In this document: piece after piece, positions 7,270 through 14,498 of the stretch | Layout of the letters: each line of letters begins with the position of its first letter | How positions within the stretch are numbered: the first letter of the stretch is position 1 | Origin: Patescibacteria group bacterium | GTDB taxonomy: Bacteria; Patescibacteriota; Microgenomatia; UBA1400; MFAQ01 | NCBI GenBank assembly: GCA_943355005.1 | Contig: CALRDV010000010.1 | Coordinates: 1 to 35,898, forward strand | Direction: 5' to 3' | Length of the DNA: 35,898 nucleotides | Made by a program: the position numbers and the translations under genes | The notes under the pieces: model-generated | The model's input: the letters and a program-made list of their open reading frames with translations, nothing else | What the model was told of the DNA's origin: nothing | Databases searched by the model: none

Positions 7270-7917
7270 TTATGAATTTGCTAAGGTACAGTGGATGATA
7301 TCAGGAGTTCCCATTCGGTCGACCAATTTTTGAGGGGACCATTCGATTCTTTCGCCTACATGCAGGAGTCTGAAACCGTAGGTGGATCGGTAGGGCATTT
7401 TGCTCCAATGAATGTGAGCGATTTTGTCTCCGGTGTGGATCTTGGCTATACCTTCGAGCATGTTAATAGAAAGAACTGTGCCGATGGGTAAGCCGGCTGT
7501 GGAAGGGTCTGCATCATCAGGATCTTGGACAACACAGAAGAAAAAATCTCTTTCTTGACGGAAAATGCCGGAGACGTAGGTAGTTTTGCCGACTTCTAAG
7601 CCTGAGGCGTTCAGAGGATAAGGTGGAATGACAGAGACATCATCACCGAAGACGCGGATGGTTTTGGTGTAGACGACTTGATAGGGATCTTCGTTGTGAT
7701 CTGTTTTGTAGTGCTTAGCCATCAAGCCTGTTCGATCGGTGTAAGTGAAGGCTTTGTGTCCAACCCCGCCGTCTAAAAGGGTTAGGAAGGTGAGCCTGTC
7801 TCCGGGGTATCTTGTGCCTAGGCAATAGCTGTTTTTGGGTAAAAGGACTTCACCGTTGATCATGATCTCGTGCCAGAACGGTTTATTTGGCGGAACAATC
7901 GTATAGAAGGTTTCCAT
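7270..7917 (-). CDS. Orphan protein, 215 aa, unknown function
   Basis: I do not recognise this protein. It is soluble, has no signal peptide or TM helix, and is rich in beta-prone, aromatic segments. Short stretches such as HEIMINGEVLLPKNSYCLGT and KIAHIHWSKMPYRSTYGFRL suggest a beta-barrel-like fold, but no catalytic pattern stands out. Translation signals are strong: AAGGAG lies 6 nt before the ATG. Its promoter (TTGACC-17-TATTAT, 7969-7997) faces away from that of the next gene, and a clear terminator follows the stop. It is a single-gene unit that looks well expressed. Confidence 0.8.
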   Translation of the reverse strand: METFYTIVPPNKPFWHEIMINGEVLLPKNSYCLGTRYPGDRLTFLTLLDGGVGHKAFTYTDRTGLMAKHYKTDHNEDPYQVVYTKTIRVFGDDVSVIPPYPLNASGLEVGKTTYVSGIFRQERDFFFCVVQDPDDADPSTAGLPIGTVLSINMLEGIAKIHTGDKIAHIHWSKMPYRSTYGFRLLHVGERIEWSPQKLVDRMGTPDIIHCTLANS

Positions 7918-7968
7918 GGACTACTCCTTGATTGATTGAATGTGCCCAGACGAACTTATCGGAATGGG

Positions 7969-7997
7969 ATAATAGCACGACTGTGCCTGCAGGTCAA
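7969..7997 (-). promoter_or_regulatory. Promoter TTGACC-17-TATTAT
   Basis: On the minus strand, -35 is 7997-7992 and -10 is 7974-7969. It precedes the orphan gene at 7917 and is divergent from the promoter at 8028. Confidence 0.65.
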
Positions 7998-8027
7998 GGG
8001 GAATTAGGCTCAAATAGACCTATAGAC

Positions 8028-8056
8028 TTGACAAATGGGTAAAGGTGTGGTATCAT
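8028..8056 (+). promoter_or_regulatory. Promoter TTGACA-17-TATCAT with extended -10
   Basis: TTGACA 8028-8033 and TATCAT 8051-8056 with TGG in front (extended -10). A leader of about 100 nt follows. It contains a small hairpin (GCTAC/GTAGC, about 8133-8149) just before the AAAGGAG Shine-Dalgarno site. Confidence 0.75.
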
Positions 8057-8165
8057 AACAGCCATAGTAAGTTAAAGATACTTACACAGACGCCGCAAGG
8101 AGTCTGGCAAATTCAAAATTTAAACCAACAAAAGCTACCTCAGAAGTAGCAAAGGAGTGATTCCA

Positions 8166-8717
8166 ATGGCTAAGAAGCATGTGTTGACTGTCGGTATTAA
8201 TATTGGCTACAAGAAATTTGAAGAAATGGTGAATGCAGGGGTCCCGTTCTATGAGCAGGACTACGTGTCCGCCAATGAAAAGCGGATTGCTGAAATGATC
8301 GCTTTGGGTAAGGTAGAAGTTCGCCCAGGTCATGGTGACACTGCTAATTCTAAGTGGGAACGGGATTTAGCTCGAGGAAAGTCAGTTTCAGCTTCAATGC
8401 TGATCGACCGTCTCACCTCCGTAGGTGCTTCAGTTGTCAGTCTGCGCAAGAAGGTTGTGGGTGCTCGTACCTTCTATATGATGAAGGTTCAAGAGCTTCA
8501 ACCTGGCGTCGACGCAACTGAGTTGACTCACAAAGCCCAGGAGCTTATTCTAAAGGCCTCGAGGAAGCACTTCCGCAAAGTTACTGTTTGGACGAATCCG
8601 GATGGTACGGTGAATGCCAATCTTTCGGGTGACTATGTCGTTAAAGATCAGGATGATGAACTCGACTATGTCTATCAACTGAAGTTTGACCAGCTGTACC
8701 AGCCCTCGTTGGTTTAA
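8166..8717 (+). CDS. Orphan protein, 183 aa, unknown function
   Basis: I do not recognise this protein. It is soluble and has no signal peptide. The N-terminus (MAKKHVLTVGINIGYKKFEE) is followed by charged helical segments, a basic stretch (ASRKHFRKVTVWTN) and an acidic end (DQDDELDYVYQ). ATG 8166 is chosen over the in-frame GTG at 8157 because AAAGGAG (8151-8157) sits 8 nt upstream and would overlap the GTG. It has its own strong promoter, a long leader and its own terminator (8723). Codons are richer in G/C than in neighbouring genes such as truD, which suggests high expression. Confidence 0.8.
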   Translation: MAKKHVLTVGINIGYKKFEEMVNAGVPFYEQDYVSANEKRIAEMIALGKVEVRPGHGDTANSKWERDLARGKSVSASMLIDRLTSVGASVVSLRKKVVGARTFYMMKVQELQPGVDATELTHKAQELILKASRKHFRKVTVWTNPDGTVNANLSGDYVVKDQDDELDYVYQLKFDQLYQPSLV

Positions 8718-8722
8718 TACCC

Positions 8723-8774
8723 GCCCTCTGTAAGAGACTTAAATAAAGTCCTCTATTACAGAGGGCTTTATTTT
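8723..8774 (+). terminator. Long-stem terminator
   Basis: GCCCTCTGTAA/TTACAGAGGGC with a second inner stem (AGAGACTT/AAGTCCTCT) and TTTATTTT. It ends the gene at 8166 and may serve both strands. Confidence 0.8.
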
Positions 8775-8776
8775 GG

Positions 8777-10210
8777 TTAATTTTCTTCAGAATCGACAGT
8801 ATTTGGCTCGATTTGATTTAGAGAATCTGAAAAATATGTTCTAATTTCCGATAAAGACCCTTGACCGAGGGTTTCTTTTGTATCTACCAGTACTTTGGAG
8901 ACTGTTGAAGGTGAATTTGAATCTATATCAAAAAGAGAGGCAAGGATGGTGGTGGCATATGAACCTTTGGGCAAACTAAAACATAAAATAACACCTTGTG
9001 GAATAATTTTGGTTTGGTGAAATTCAGGAAATATTCGGACAGTAATTCGAGCGTCACGGCTCAAGGACATGTAAGGTAGGGCTCTGAGAGAGTATCTGAA
9101 GTTGGAGGTGCCATCGGTTTGGATTTTTTGTTCGTAAGGTTTTTGGTTTTCCGGATTTTGGCTTAATAAGAGTGGTATGGTTTCGTCTTTGTTTTCTACT
9201 GTGACAATGTCTTTTGCTTTCTCTGACAATAGACGATTGGCTAAATAGCTGGCATAGGAACGAGCCCAGAACTTTATTTGTTCGCGAATCACAAACATGG
9301 CGTTGGTCCAGATGTTTCCGGAAGTATTGGTGATTAGTGAATCGAGGACAATTCTTTCAAAATTTAAAGACTTGGGAAGGGTCGAATAAAGTTTGTCGAT
9401 TTCCTGCCAGTTCCCCCAAATAGTATTTGCTGAATTTCTAAGATTGGTCACATAGGGTATTTCAAATGGACTAGTTTGGCAAATAACTGCATGGATTAAA
9501 TCTTCGTATTTACCGGCTAAGAGTAGACTGCCAAAGTAGTGAGACAGATATCGAGGGTGTCCAAACCTTTGAGCTCCGTAAAAATTGATGACACCTTGGG
9601 ATGAAACGGATTTGATTCTTTCTAAAAGCACAGTTTCGTCAAGAGGGGTTTCGGTCCGAATTAGAAGGGTGAAACGGTTGCCCTTAAGTTCACCCATGGA
9701 AATGGCGCCTTTACCCTCAGAAATATCTTTTAATGAAACACCGTCAACTTTTAAATTTTTAACTTTTTCCAAGGTTGTTCCTCTTATTGAAATCCTTTGA
9801 CCTGTAACAGCTACATTGTCCTTAATGCCTGCGTAACCAATATTTTTGAAATCTAACTCCAGTGCTTTGGTAATTCTTTCGATGGCATCAAGAGTGGAAA
9901 TGCCAACTTTAATTAAGGAGGCGTAGATAGTACCTAAACCTTCCATGTTTGGATTTAGTGGTGGGTTGTTGCCTATTACTTCAACAACTTTGTCATCTTT
10001 GAGAATTTCCTCGACGATAAAGTCCAGAGGAGATAGTTTGAGGTAGCCTTTGGGAAGTGGGGTTGAGGTTGTGTATATGCCAACTCTTTTCTGGAGTGAT
10101 TCGACTGGGACGTTGGGCAGGATAAACAATTCTGGATGAATCTCTCTATCGGATTTGGTGAGTAACTGTTCTTGTTCCCATAAAGCTTGGTCTGGATTGG
10201 TGGAGGGCAT
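8777..10210 (-). CDS. truD: tRNA pseudouridine(13) synthase TruD
   Basis: 477 aa. TruD makes pseudouridine at position 13 of tRNA. The catalytic motif GIKDNVAVTGQ (128-138) carries Asp131 as the nucleophile. GNRFTLLIR (177-185) and NFYGAQRFGHPR (209-220) are the other two family signatures. It is longer than E. coli TruD (about 350 aa): the insertion domain (about 225-340) and the C-terminus are extended, and an N-terminal stretch of about 50 residues precedes the core (GYLKLSPLDFIVEEI). The mRNA looks leaderless: TATAAT (10224-10219) ends 8 nt before the ATG and there is no Shine-Dalgarno site. It is divergent from the gene at 10268. Confidence 0.92.
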   Translation of the reverse strand: MPSTNPDQALWEQEQLLTKSDREIHPELFILPNVPVESLQKRVGIYTTSTPLPKGYLKLSPLDFIVEEILKDDKVVEVIGNNPPLNPNMEGLGTIYASLIKVGISTLDAIERITKALELDFKNIGYAGIKDNVAVTGQRISIRGTTLEKVKNLKVDGVSLKDISEGKGAISMGELKGNRFTLLIRTETPLDETVLLERIKSVSSQGVINFYGAQRFGHPRYLSHYFGSLLLAGKYEDLIHAVICQTSPFEIPYVTNLRNSANTIWGNWQEIDKLYSTLPKSLNFERIVLDSLITNTSGNIWTNAMFVIREQIKFWARSYASYLANRLLSEKAKDIVTVENKDETIPLLLSQNPENQKPYEQKIQTDGTSNFRYSLRALPYMSLSRDARITVRIFPEFHQTKIIPQGVILCFSLPKGSYATTILASLFDIDSNSPSTVSKVLVDTKETLGQGSLSEIRTYFSDSLNQIEPNTVDSEEN

Positions 10211-10218
10211 TTGTAGTA

Positions 10219-10224
10219 ATTATA
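10219..10224 (-). promoter_or_regulatory. -10 box of a leaderless truD transcript
   Basis: TATAAT on the minus strand, 8 nt before the truD ATG; no clear -35. The transcript should begin at or within 1-2 nt of the start codon. Confidence 0.55.
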
Positions 10225-10254
10225 TACAGCATATAATGTAAGTTGTAGAAATGT

Positions 10255-10260
10255 TAAAAT
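10255..10260 (+). promoter_or_regulatory. -10 box of a leaderless transcript
   Basis: TAAAAT lies 7 nt before ATG 10268 with no Shine-Dalgarno site between. It is back to back with the truD -10. Confidence 0.45.
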
Positions 10261-10267
10261 TGTCGAT

Positions 10268-10681
10268 ATGGAAATGACTGAAAAACCGCCTACACATTTA
10301 TATGGTGAAAGTAAGGAAAAAGAAGGGATCTTAAATAGATTAAGAGTTGTTAATGAAAGAATTAAAAAAATGGAGGATGATGGATTTTTAACTAAGAAGG
10401 CAGATGTAATCAAGGCAGATTTGAGAGGTGAGGAATTTAATGAATTGGTCGCTGGGCTACTTGGAGAATTTGATATTGAGTTTGGTCCGAAGGGGTGGGT
10501 AGAATATAATGACCCTGAAAGTAAGATTGAAGATGTCGAAGAGATGGAAATGAAAATTGTAAAAGATTCTGCAGATGAAGAGTTTAAAAAACAGTATATG
10601 GAGTGGAGAAAACTACATTCATATAAGGAAAGATTTGAGTCAATTGTCTATTCTTCTGATCCGATAGCAAAATATATCTAA
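10268..10681 (+). CDS. Orphan charged helical protein, tandem copy 1 (137 aa)
   Basis: I do not recognise this protein. It is soluble and highly charged, with mainly helical prediction. It is a paralogue of the next gene: RIKKMEDDGFLTKKADVIK matches EIDKMKESGFEAKMIKVV, and EEFKKQYMEWRKLHSYKE matches TEFQREYKKWNILHYFSE. The ATG lies 7 nt after a TAAAAT box, so it may be leaderless. A hairpin nearly identical to the one after the paralogue follows the stop, so gene and terminator were probably duplicated together. The role is unknown. Confidence 0.75.
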   Translation: MEMTEKPPTHLYGESKEKEGILNRLRVVNERIKKMEDDGFLTKKADVIKADLRGEEFNELVAGLLGEFDIEFGPKGWVEYNDPESKIEDVEEMEMKIVKDSADEEFKKQYMEWRKLHSYKERFESIVYSSDPIAKYI

Positions 10682-10684
10682 AAA

Positions 10685-10707
10685 CCCGCCTAGGAAGGTG
10701 GGATTTT
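10685..10707 (+). terminator. Hairpin between the tandem paralogues
   Basis: CCCGCCT-AGGA-AGGTGGG followed by ATTTT. The same stem and loop recur at 11207. Confidence 0.6.
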
Positions 10708-10720
10708 GGAGGGCTTGAGA

Positions 10721-11200
10721 ATGTTTGAAAATTTATCAGCGAATGTAGTAGACTTGGACATGGAACAAAATGATGCTTATAGAGTTTCTCTAGATAAGGT
10801 AGTTGAGAAAATCTCAGAGGGAGATGTCGAAAAATATGAAAAAATTTTGGAAAAGGTTCAGGGTGAAATTGATAAAATGAAAGAAAGTGGCTTTGAGGCT
10901 AAAATGATTAAGGTTGTCGAAGAGGATCCGAGATATAGTCAGTATGCGGAACTAAGAGCAAAAGTGGAAGAAGGTTTGAAAGAAGCTATTGCTTCGGGTG
11001 ATGGATCTGTTTTGGATGTGGCTCTTTTGCAGGAATCATCGGTACTTTATGACCTAAAAGAAGATATGCTGAAAAATAGCACGAAAACAGAATTCCAAAG
11101 AGAATACAAAAAATGGAACATTCTTCATTATTTTTCCGAAGCAGCAAATATAAGGATTAAGGACATTAAGGAGCCTGGATGGAGCGGAGTAAAGGTATAG
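10721..11200 (+). CDS. Orphan charged helical protein, tandem copy 2 (159 aa)
   Basis: Paralogue of the gene at 10268 and also unrecognised. It has long amphipathic helices, a strongly charged composition, and no signal or TM helix. Compared with copy 1 it has an N-terminal extension and a central Gly/Ser linker (AIASGDGSVLDVALLQ). ATG 10721 is preferred to the TTG at 10706 because GGAGGG (10708-10713) gives a proper 7-nt spacing. It could be reached by read-through of the weak hairpin at 10685. Partner and function are unknown. Confidence 0.75.
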   Translation: MFENLSANVVDLDMEQNDAYRVSLDKVVEKISEGDVEKYEKILEKVQGEIDKMKESGFEAKMIKVVEEDPRYSQYAELRAKVEEGLKEAIASGDGSVLDVALLQESSVLYDLKEDMLKNSTKTEFQREYKKWNILHYFSEAANIRIKDIKEPGWSGVKV

Positions 11201-11226
11201 TAAAAACCCACCTAGGAAGGTGGGTT
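11201..11226 (-). terminator. Bidirectional hairpin at convergent gene ends
   Basis: CCCACCT-AGGA-AGGTGGG with TTTTTA on the minus strand. It overlaps the last codons of the minus-strand gene ending at 11212. Confidence 0.65.
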
Positions 11227-11793
11227 GGTGGGCATCTTGGAGCCAGTGGGGAGGGAGTTCAGGATTTGGAAGTAGGTGCGTTCACCGGCTTCTAAACCTA
11301 TTAGGAAATTCTGGTCGGAAACAAAAGGTTTTTGTTTGCAGAGATCGAAGACAAGTGTAGCAATAGAGGCTGGACTCTTGTCTTGAAGAAGTAAATATTT
11401 TTCTCTAGCTATTAATAATAGTTCTTTTTTGTATTTATTCAGCTCGGTAAGCAGGTATTCTTCGGTAATGTTCTGGATGAGTTTGAGGGCATATTCGAGA
11501 GGGTGGGTAGTGAGGATGTCTAAGCCAATTATTACCTGAGCCGGAGCGACGAAACCATGGAACATGTGAACAAAGTTGACGGCGTCTAAATTGTATACAT
11601 ATTTAAGTGATTCGAATTCCTGCTCGTGACGCTCTTTTTGGCTAATGCCAATAAATGCTACCTCTGTGGCGATTGCAGAATAAAGAAGAAAACTTCCCTG
11701 AGTGTAACCTAAAACGTTGTTAATATTTATCTGATTGACTAAAGGTAGAAATGGTGAGCCGGAGTAGAGAATCCAGTCGTAATTATGGTTCAT
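11212..11793 (-). CDS. Orphan family A protein (193 aa)
   Basis: One of three paralogues in the window (with 11790-12377 and 16322-16918); I recognise no known family. Shared features are an N-terminal YSGSPFLPLV-type motif, a central helical region, and a C-terminal FLIGLEAGERTYFQIL block (FLNGLEIAAILFFGL in the copy at 16322). Composition is helical and soluble, though some helices are quite hydrophobic. It is preceded by GGAGG 6 nt before its ATG and overlaps the upstream paralogue by 4 nt, so the two are co-translated. Confidence 0.8.
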   Translation of the reverse strand: MNHNYDWILYSGSPFLPLVNQININNVLGYTQGSFLLYSAIATEVAFIGISQKERHEQEFESLKYVYNLDAVNFVHMFHGFVAPAQVIIGLDILTTHPLEYALKLIQNITEEYLLTELNKYKKELLLIAREKYLLLQDKSPASIATLVFDLCKQKPFVSDQNFLIGLEAGERTYFQILNSLPTGSKMPTNPPS

Positions 11794-12377
11794 ATTAAAT
11801 CCTCCGGCTCATCTACAATTTCTTCAAAAAGAAAGAGCTCAGTAAAGTTTTTAAACATCGCTATGCCGACCTCCAGACCAACTAAATACCAATAATCATC
11901 AGAGTAGACAACTAACCGGCAAAAATCAAAAAGCTTTTTAGCGGCTTCAAATGGATCGTCCTGATTAAGATCTAAAAGTTCGTAGACATTGTCGATATTT
12001 TTGTCTACATAATTTTTAACCGAGTCGATGACTTTATCACCCGTAGGAGGAAAGAGAAAGTTCATTGTTTTATCGAGAGTTTGATCTTCGATCATGTCCA
12101 GAGCTACCAAAAAAGTGCTGGGGATAATGAGCCCGAAGAAAAAATTATCAAGACCTTCTTCGTTGATATTAAATTTCTCAAGGATCCATTCCGTATGATT
12201 GTTTAGAAATTGACTATGAAGACTTCCGGTAAGTCTTACTTCGTGAGCGATGGCGGCGACCGGGTGAAGATCGAATTCGTTGACAGATTGGATAATTTTT
12301 AACAAGGAATAAAACTCTATTTTGGGAATAAAAGGAGAGTCCGGGTAGAGAACATTGTGAGGATTCGAAGGGAACAT
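11790..12377 (-). CDS. Orphan family A protein (195 aa)
   Basis: Paralogue of the genes at 11212 and 16322: YPDSPFIPKIEFYSLLKII at the N-terminus and YLVGLEVGIAMFKNF near the C-terminus. The middle is acidic and helical (FNINEEGLDNFFFGLIIPST). There is no signal peptide. It has AGGAGG 5 nt before the ATG and an extended -10 (TGTTATAAT, about 12425-12433) upstream. It is the first gene of a two-gene operon with 11212. The function is unknown; the repeated spread of this family suggests a lineage-specific expansion. Confidence 0.8.
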   Translation of the reverse strand: MFPSNPHNVLYPDSPFIPKIEFYSLLKIIQSVNEFDLHPVAAIAHEVRLTGSLHSQFLNNHTEWILEKFNINEEGLDNFFFGLIIPSTFLVALDMIEDQTLDKTMNFLFPPTGDKVIDSVKNYVDKNIDNVYELLDLNQDDPFEAAKKLFDFCRLVVYSDDYWYLVGLEVGIAMFKNFTELFLFEEIVDEPEDLI

Positions 12378-12424
12378 ATTTGCCTCCTGGAAATTTTTAA
12401 GGTCCTAGAATACGAATTTTCTTG

Positions 12425-12433
12425 ATTATAACA
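12425..12433 (-). promoter_or_regulatory. Extended -10 promoter for the family A operon
   Basis: TGTTATAAT on the minus strand, about 48 nt before the ATG at 12377. A family 1 repeat sits where the -35 would be. Confidence 0.45.
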
Positions 12434-12441
12434 ATAATTAA

Positions 12442-12489
12442 TCCTGGATTGCCACGGCCGACTTAAAGTCGAGCCTCGCAATGACGAAT
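12442..12489. repeat. Dispersed palindromic repeat, family 1 (copy 2)
   Basis: CCTGGATTGCCACG, a variable hairpin centre (GACTTAAAGTC), then CCTCGCAATGACGAAT. It lies between two genes and close to the promoter of the operon at 12377. Confidence 0.8.
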
Positions 12490-12491
12490 AT

Positions 12492-12518
12492 AAAAAACCA
12501 CTTCATTAAGAAGTGGTT
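12492..12518 (-). terminator. Rho-independent terminator
   Basis: AACCACTTC/GAAGTGGTT with a six-T tail on the minus strand. It overlaps the last codons of the gene at 12506. Confidence 0.8.
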
Positions 12519-13171
12519 GGTTCGAGATATAAGACACCAGAGACATATTCGATCTCGTAGTCCGACAAAATTATACGTAGTTGTCTGACTGCGCGGACGT
12601 TCAGATTGAAGTCTGTACTGTCGAAGCCAAGATCTTGAACGCAATCGTAGGAAGACTTTACTTTGAGCAGGCCTTTGTTGATGACTGCCAAAGCCTGATA
12701 TGCTAAGGTTTGAGCTTTTTCTTCCCGGACTCGTTCGACTTCTTTGGGGGTGAGGGCTATGAGAGCAGAGAAGATAAGATAATAATCGCCATCGTCCTCT
12801 TCAATCGTATTTATCCAGCCAAAGGCTGCTAAGACCAGAGATAAATAATCTATGTATCTTCGCAGATCTTTTTTGTCATTCCTAAGATATTGAGGAATTT
12901 GGTTTGATGTCAGATGATAAGCAGCACCAAATGTAAAATCATATGACACCCAGAGGAAGTTGGATACGCCGTAGGCAGCCCAGAGAGCAGAGTCGTAAAA
13001 TTCCAGGTTGTAGGTCTGAACAATCCGATCTAGTTCTTCTTGAATTGATTTTGATAATTTTAGTTCTTGAGGTTTGGGGGAGTTCTCAGTGATTCGGTGT
13101 GTTCGAATTTTTTTGACTTCTTCCGGTGTTTTTATGGTTACATCGTCATTATTCAATGTACGGACAATCAT
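12506..13171 (-). CDS. Orphan family B protein (221 aa)
   Basis: Paralogue of the next gene upstream (13226-13894); no known family recognised. Shared blocks are EFYDSALWAAYGVSNF / RFFEDAMFFCNKYFTD, LTSNQIPQYLRNDKKDLRRY / YLSNQVLNKQVPEFLRY, LVLAAFGW / LMFVALGW, and a C-terminal LRIILSDYEI / IRLLMSDWNI. It is soluble and helical, with about 45 extra charged residues at the N-terminus. GGAGG lies 4 nt before the ATG. It ends in its own terminator. The function is unknown. Confidence 0.8.
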   Translation of the reverse strand: MIVRTLNNDDVTIKTPEEVKKIRTHRITENSPKPQELKLSKSIQEELDRIVQTYNLEFYDSALWAAYGVSNFLWVSYDFTFGAAYHLTSNQIPQYLRNDKKDLRRYIDYLSLVLAAFGWINTIEEDDGDYYLIFSALIALTPKEVERVREEKAQTLAYQALAVINKGLLKVKSSYDCVQDLGFDSTDFNLNVRAVRQLRIILSDYEIEYVSGVLYLEPTTS

Positions 13172-13211
13172 TTTGCCTCCATTGTTAAGTTGCGTTGGGT
13201 AGATTTTACTA

Positions 13212-13236
13212 TAAAAAACACCCTCTTAGAGGGTGT
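13212..13236 (-). terminator. Rho-independent terminator
   Basis: ACACCCTCT/AGAGGGTGT with six T on the minus strand; it ends the gene at 13226. Confidence 0.8.
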
Positions 13237-13894
13237 CTGTTTTCTTTTCGAACTCAATATGGTCATCAACTTCTGATTGGATTATGTTCCAATCCGACAT
13301 TAAAAGTCGAATTTTTTCCAGAAACTCACTATAGTATTTATCAGCGTGATACTCAAACCCCAAGTCATTCTTGCTGAACTTGTAGATTCGGTTTGAGACC
13401 ATCTCCTGATGAATGATCTTGAGAGCTTCGCCGGTTAAAATGGCTAATCTGGCCTTGATCTCGAGGTCAATCTGATCCGAAGTGAAGGGGAACTCGGTTT
13501 CGTTCGCCAGAATATAGTTTGCCTCGTCGTAATTTATTGTAATATTCCAGCCCAAGGCTACGAACATCAGCTCAACGTACCTTAAGAATTCCGGCACTTG
13601 CTTGTTCAAAACTTGGTTGGATAAATAATCCGAGGTAATCGTGAATACCGAGCGTTTTCCGAAGATGTAATCCGAGATTGCGATATCCGTGAAATATTTG
13701 TTGCAAAAGAACATCGCGTCCTCGAAAAATCTTGTGCCATTCTCCATGGCAAGTCTTTGAAGAGCTGCTGCATGATCTTTCGGAAGATCGACTTCTTCGT
13801 GCTGTTTTCTTACCAGCAGATCTTTTCGGAAACCTACAAGATCTTCCGGGGTATAGAGTAGTACTTTGGTTCCACTCAAATCAAAAGTGTACAT
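13226..13894 (-). CDS. Orphan family B protein (222 aa)
   Basis: Paralogue of the gene at 12506 (shared blocks are listed there). It is soluble, with no signal or TM helix. The N-terminus (MYTFDLSGTKVLLYTPEDLVGFRKDLL) parallels the TPEEVKKIR start of its paralogue. An extended -10 (TGATATAAT, 13936-13944) lies upstream and AGAGG is close to the ATG. It forms a single-gene unit closed by a terminator. Families A and B sit side by side and share the habit of short well-promoted units, so they may belong to one process; that is inference only. Confidence 0.8.
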   Translation of the reverse strand: MYTFDLSGTKVLLYTPEDLVGFRKDLLVRKQHEEVDLPKDHAAALQRLAMENGTRFFEDAMFFCNKYFTDIAISDYIFGKRSVFTITSDYLSNQVLNKQVPEFLRYVELMFVALGWNITINYDEANYILANETEFPFTSDQIDLEIKARLAILTGEALKIIHQEMVSNRIYKFSKNDLGFEYHADKYYSEFLEKIRLLMSDWNIIQSEVDDHIEFEKKTDTL

Positions 13895-13935
13895 GGGGCC
13901 TCTTTTCTTTGTAAAACTGCTAGGATGTGATGGTT

Positions 13936-13944
13936 GATTATATC
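13936..13944 (-). promoter_or_regulatory. Extended -10 promoter
   Basis: TGATATAAT inside TGTGATATAAT on the minus strand, upstream of the gene at 13894. The same TGTGATA... form occurs at 17447, 30278, 32191 and 34358. Confidence 0.55.
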
Positions 13945-13962
13945 ACAAAAGTATCTTATAGT

Positions 13963-14493
13963 CTACTTTTTGTCATGGGTGAGGACAAAGAAGTGATTCT
14001 CGAAGTTCCAAGCGAAGTTGTCTACTCCGGTTGAGGTTTTAACATAGGTAGCTTCGGTGACGGAGAGCCGGCCGGGGATGAGGTCGTCGAGGTCTGCCAG
14101 TCGGTTGAGATTGGCTAAATTGCCTTTGGCTGAATCGCTTCCCTGGCTAGAGTTTGAGGATTTGTTTTGACGAACGAGGAATTCCAATTTCCAGTTATCT
14201 TTATCTGAATGACGGTCTAGAAAGGCTTGAACCTGGGCCTGAACGTAGTCAGGTTCGTCTTCGGGAGCAATATGCATGGCGTAGACCACGTCTTCTCGCG
14301 ATCGGTAAATAATGGCTGTGATACACGGACCCACCATGGGATAATCCAAGTAGCTGAGTTCTTTGAGTCGAGCCGGGGAGATCTCTCTATAGTAACCTGT
14401 CTGGATCAATCCTTCGTGGTTATACGGCTTGGGATCAGGCACTCTTAGGAGTTCCGAGATGTCTTTATCGTGAAGTTCAAAGTGATTCAGCAT
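13963..14493 (-). CDS. Unknown protein, possible CheD/CNF1-like Cys-His fold
   Basis: 176 aa, starting 6 nt after radA and probably in its operon. No firm family. The stretch VGPCITAIIY followed by YAMHIAPED resembles the catalytic core of chemoreceptor deamidase CheD (GSCVAV...MAHVMLPD). The Cys-to-His distance is 17 residues, as in Thermotoga CheD, and a helix (DYVQAQVQAFLDRH) follows as it does there. The CheD Thr is not conserved, and the C-terminal half (about 115-176, Ser/Asn-rich linker then NLANLNRLADLDDLIPG) is not CheD-like. No chemotaxis genes are near. If the reading is right, the protein is a Cys hydrolase or amidase of the same fold. Treat it as a weak lead. Confidence 0.75.
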   Translation of the reverse strand: MLNHFELHDKDISELLRVPDPKPYNHEGLIQTGYYREISPARLKELSYLDYPMVGPCITAIIYRSREDVVYAMHIAPEDEPDYVQAQVQAFLDRHSDKDNWKLEFLVRQNKSSNSSQGSDSAKGNLANLNRLADLDDLIPGRLSVTEATYVKTSTGVDNFAWNFENHFFVLTHDKK

Positions 14494-14498
14494 GTGAA

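Noticed and set aside
8060-8165. Riboswitch in the leader of the orphan gene at 8166
   Set aside because: Two very short hairpins and no recognisable aptamer motif; described only as a leader.
11600-11630. T-loop-like sequence (ATTCGAATTCC) suggesting a tRNA
   Set aside because: It lies inside a family A gene and has no acceptor or anticodon stem around it.
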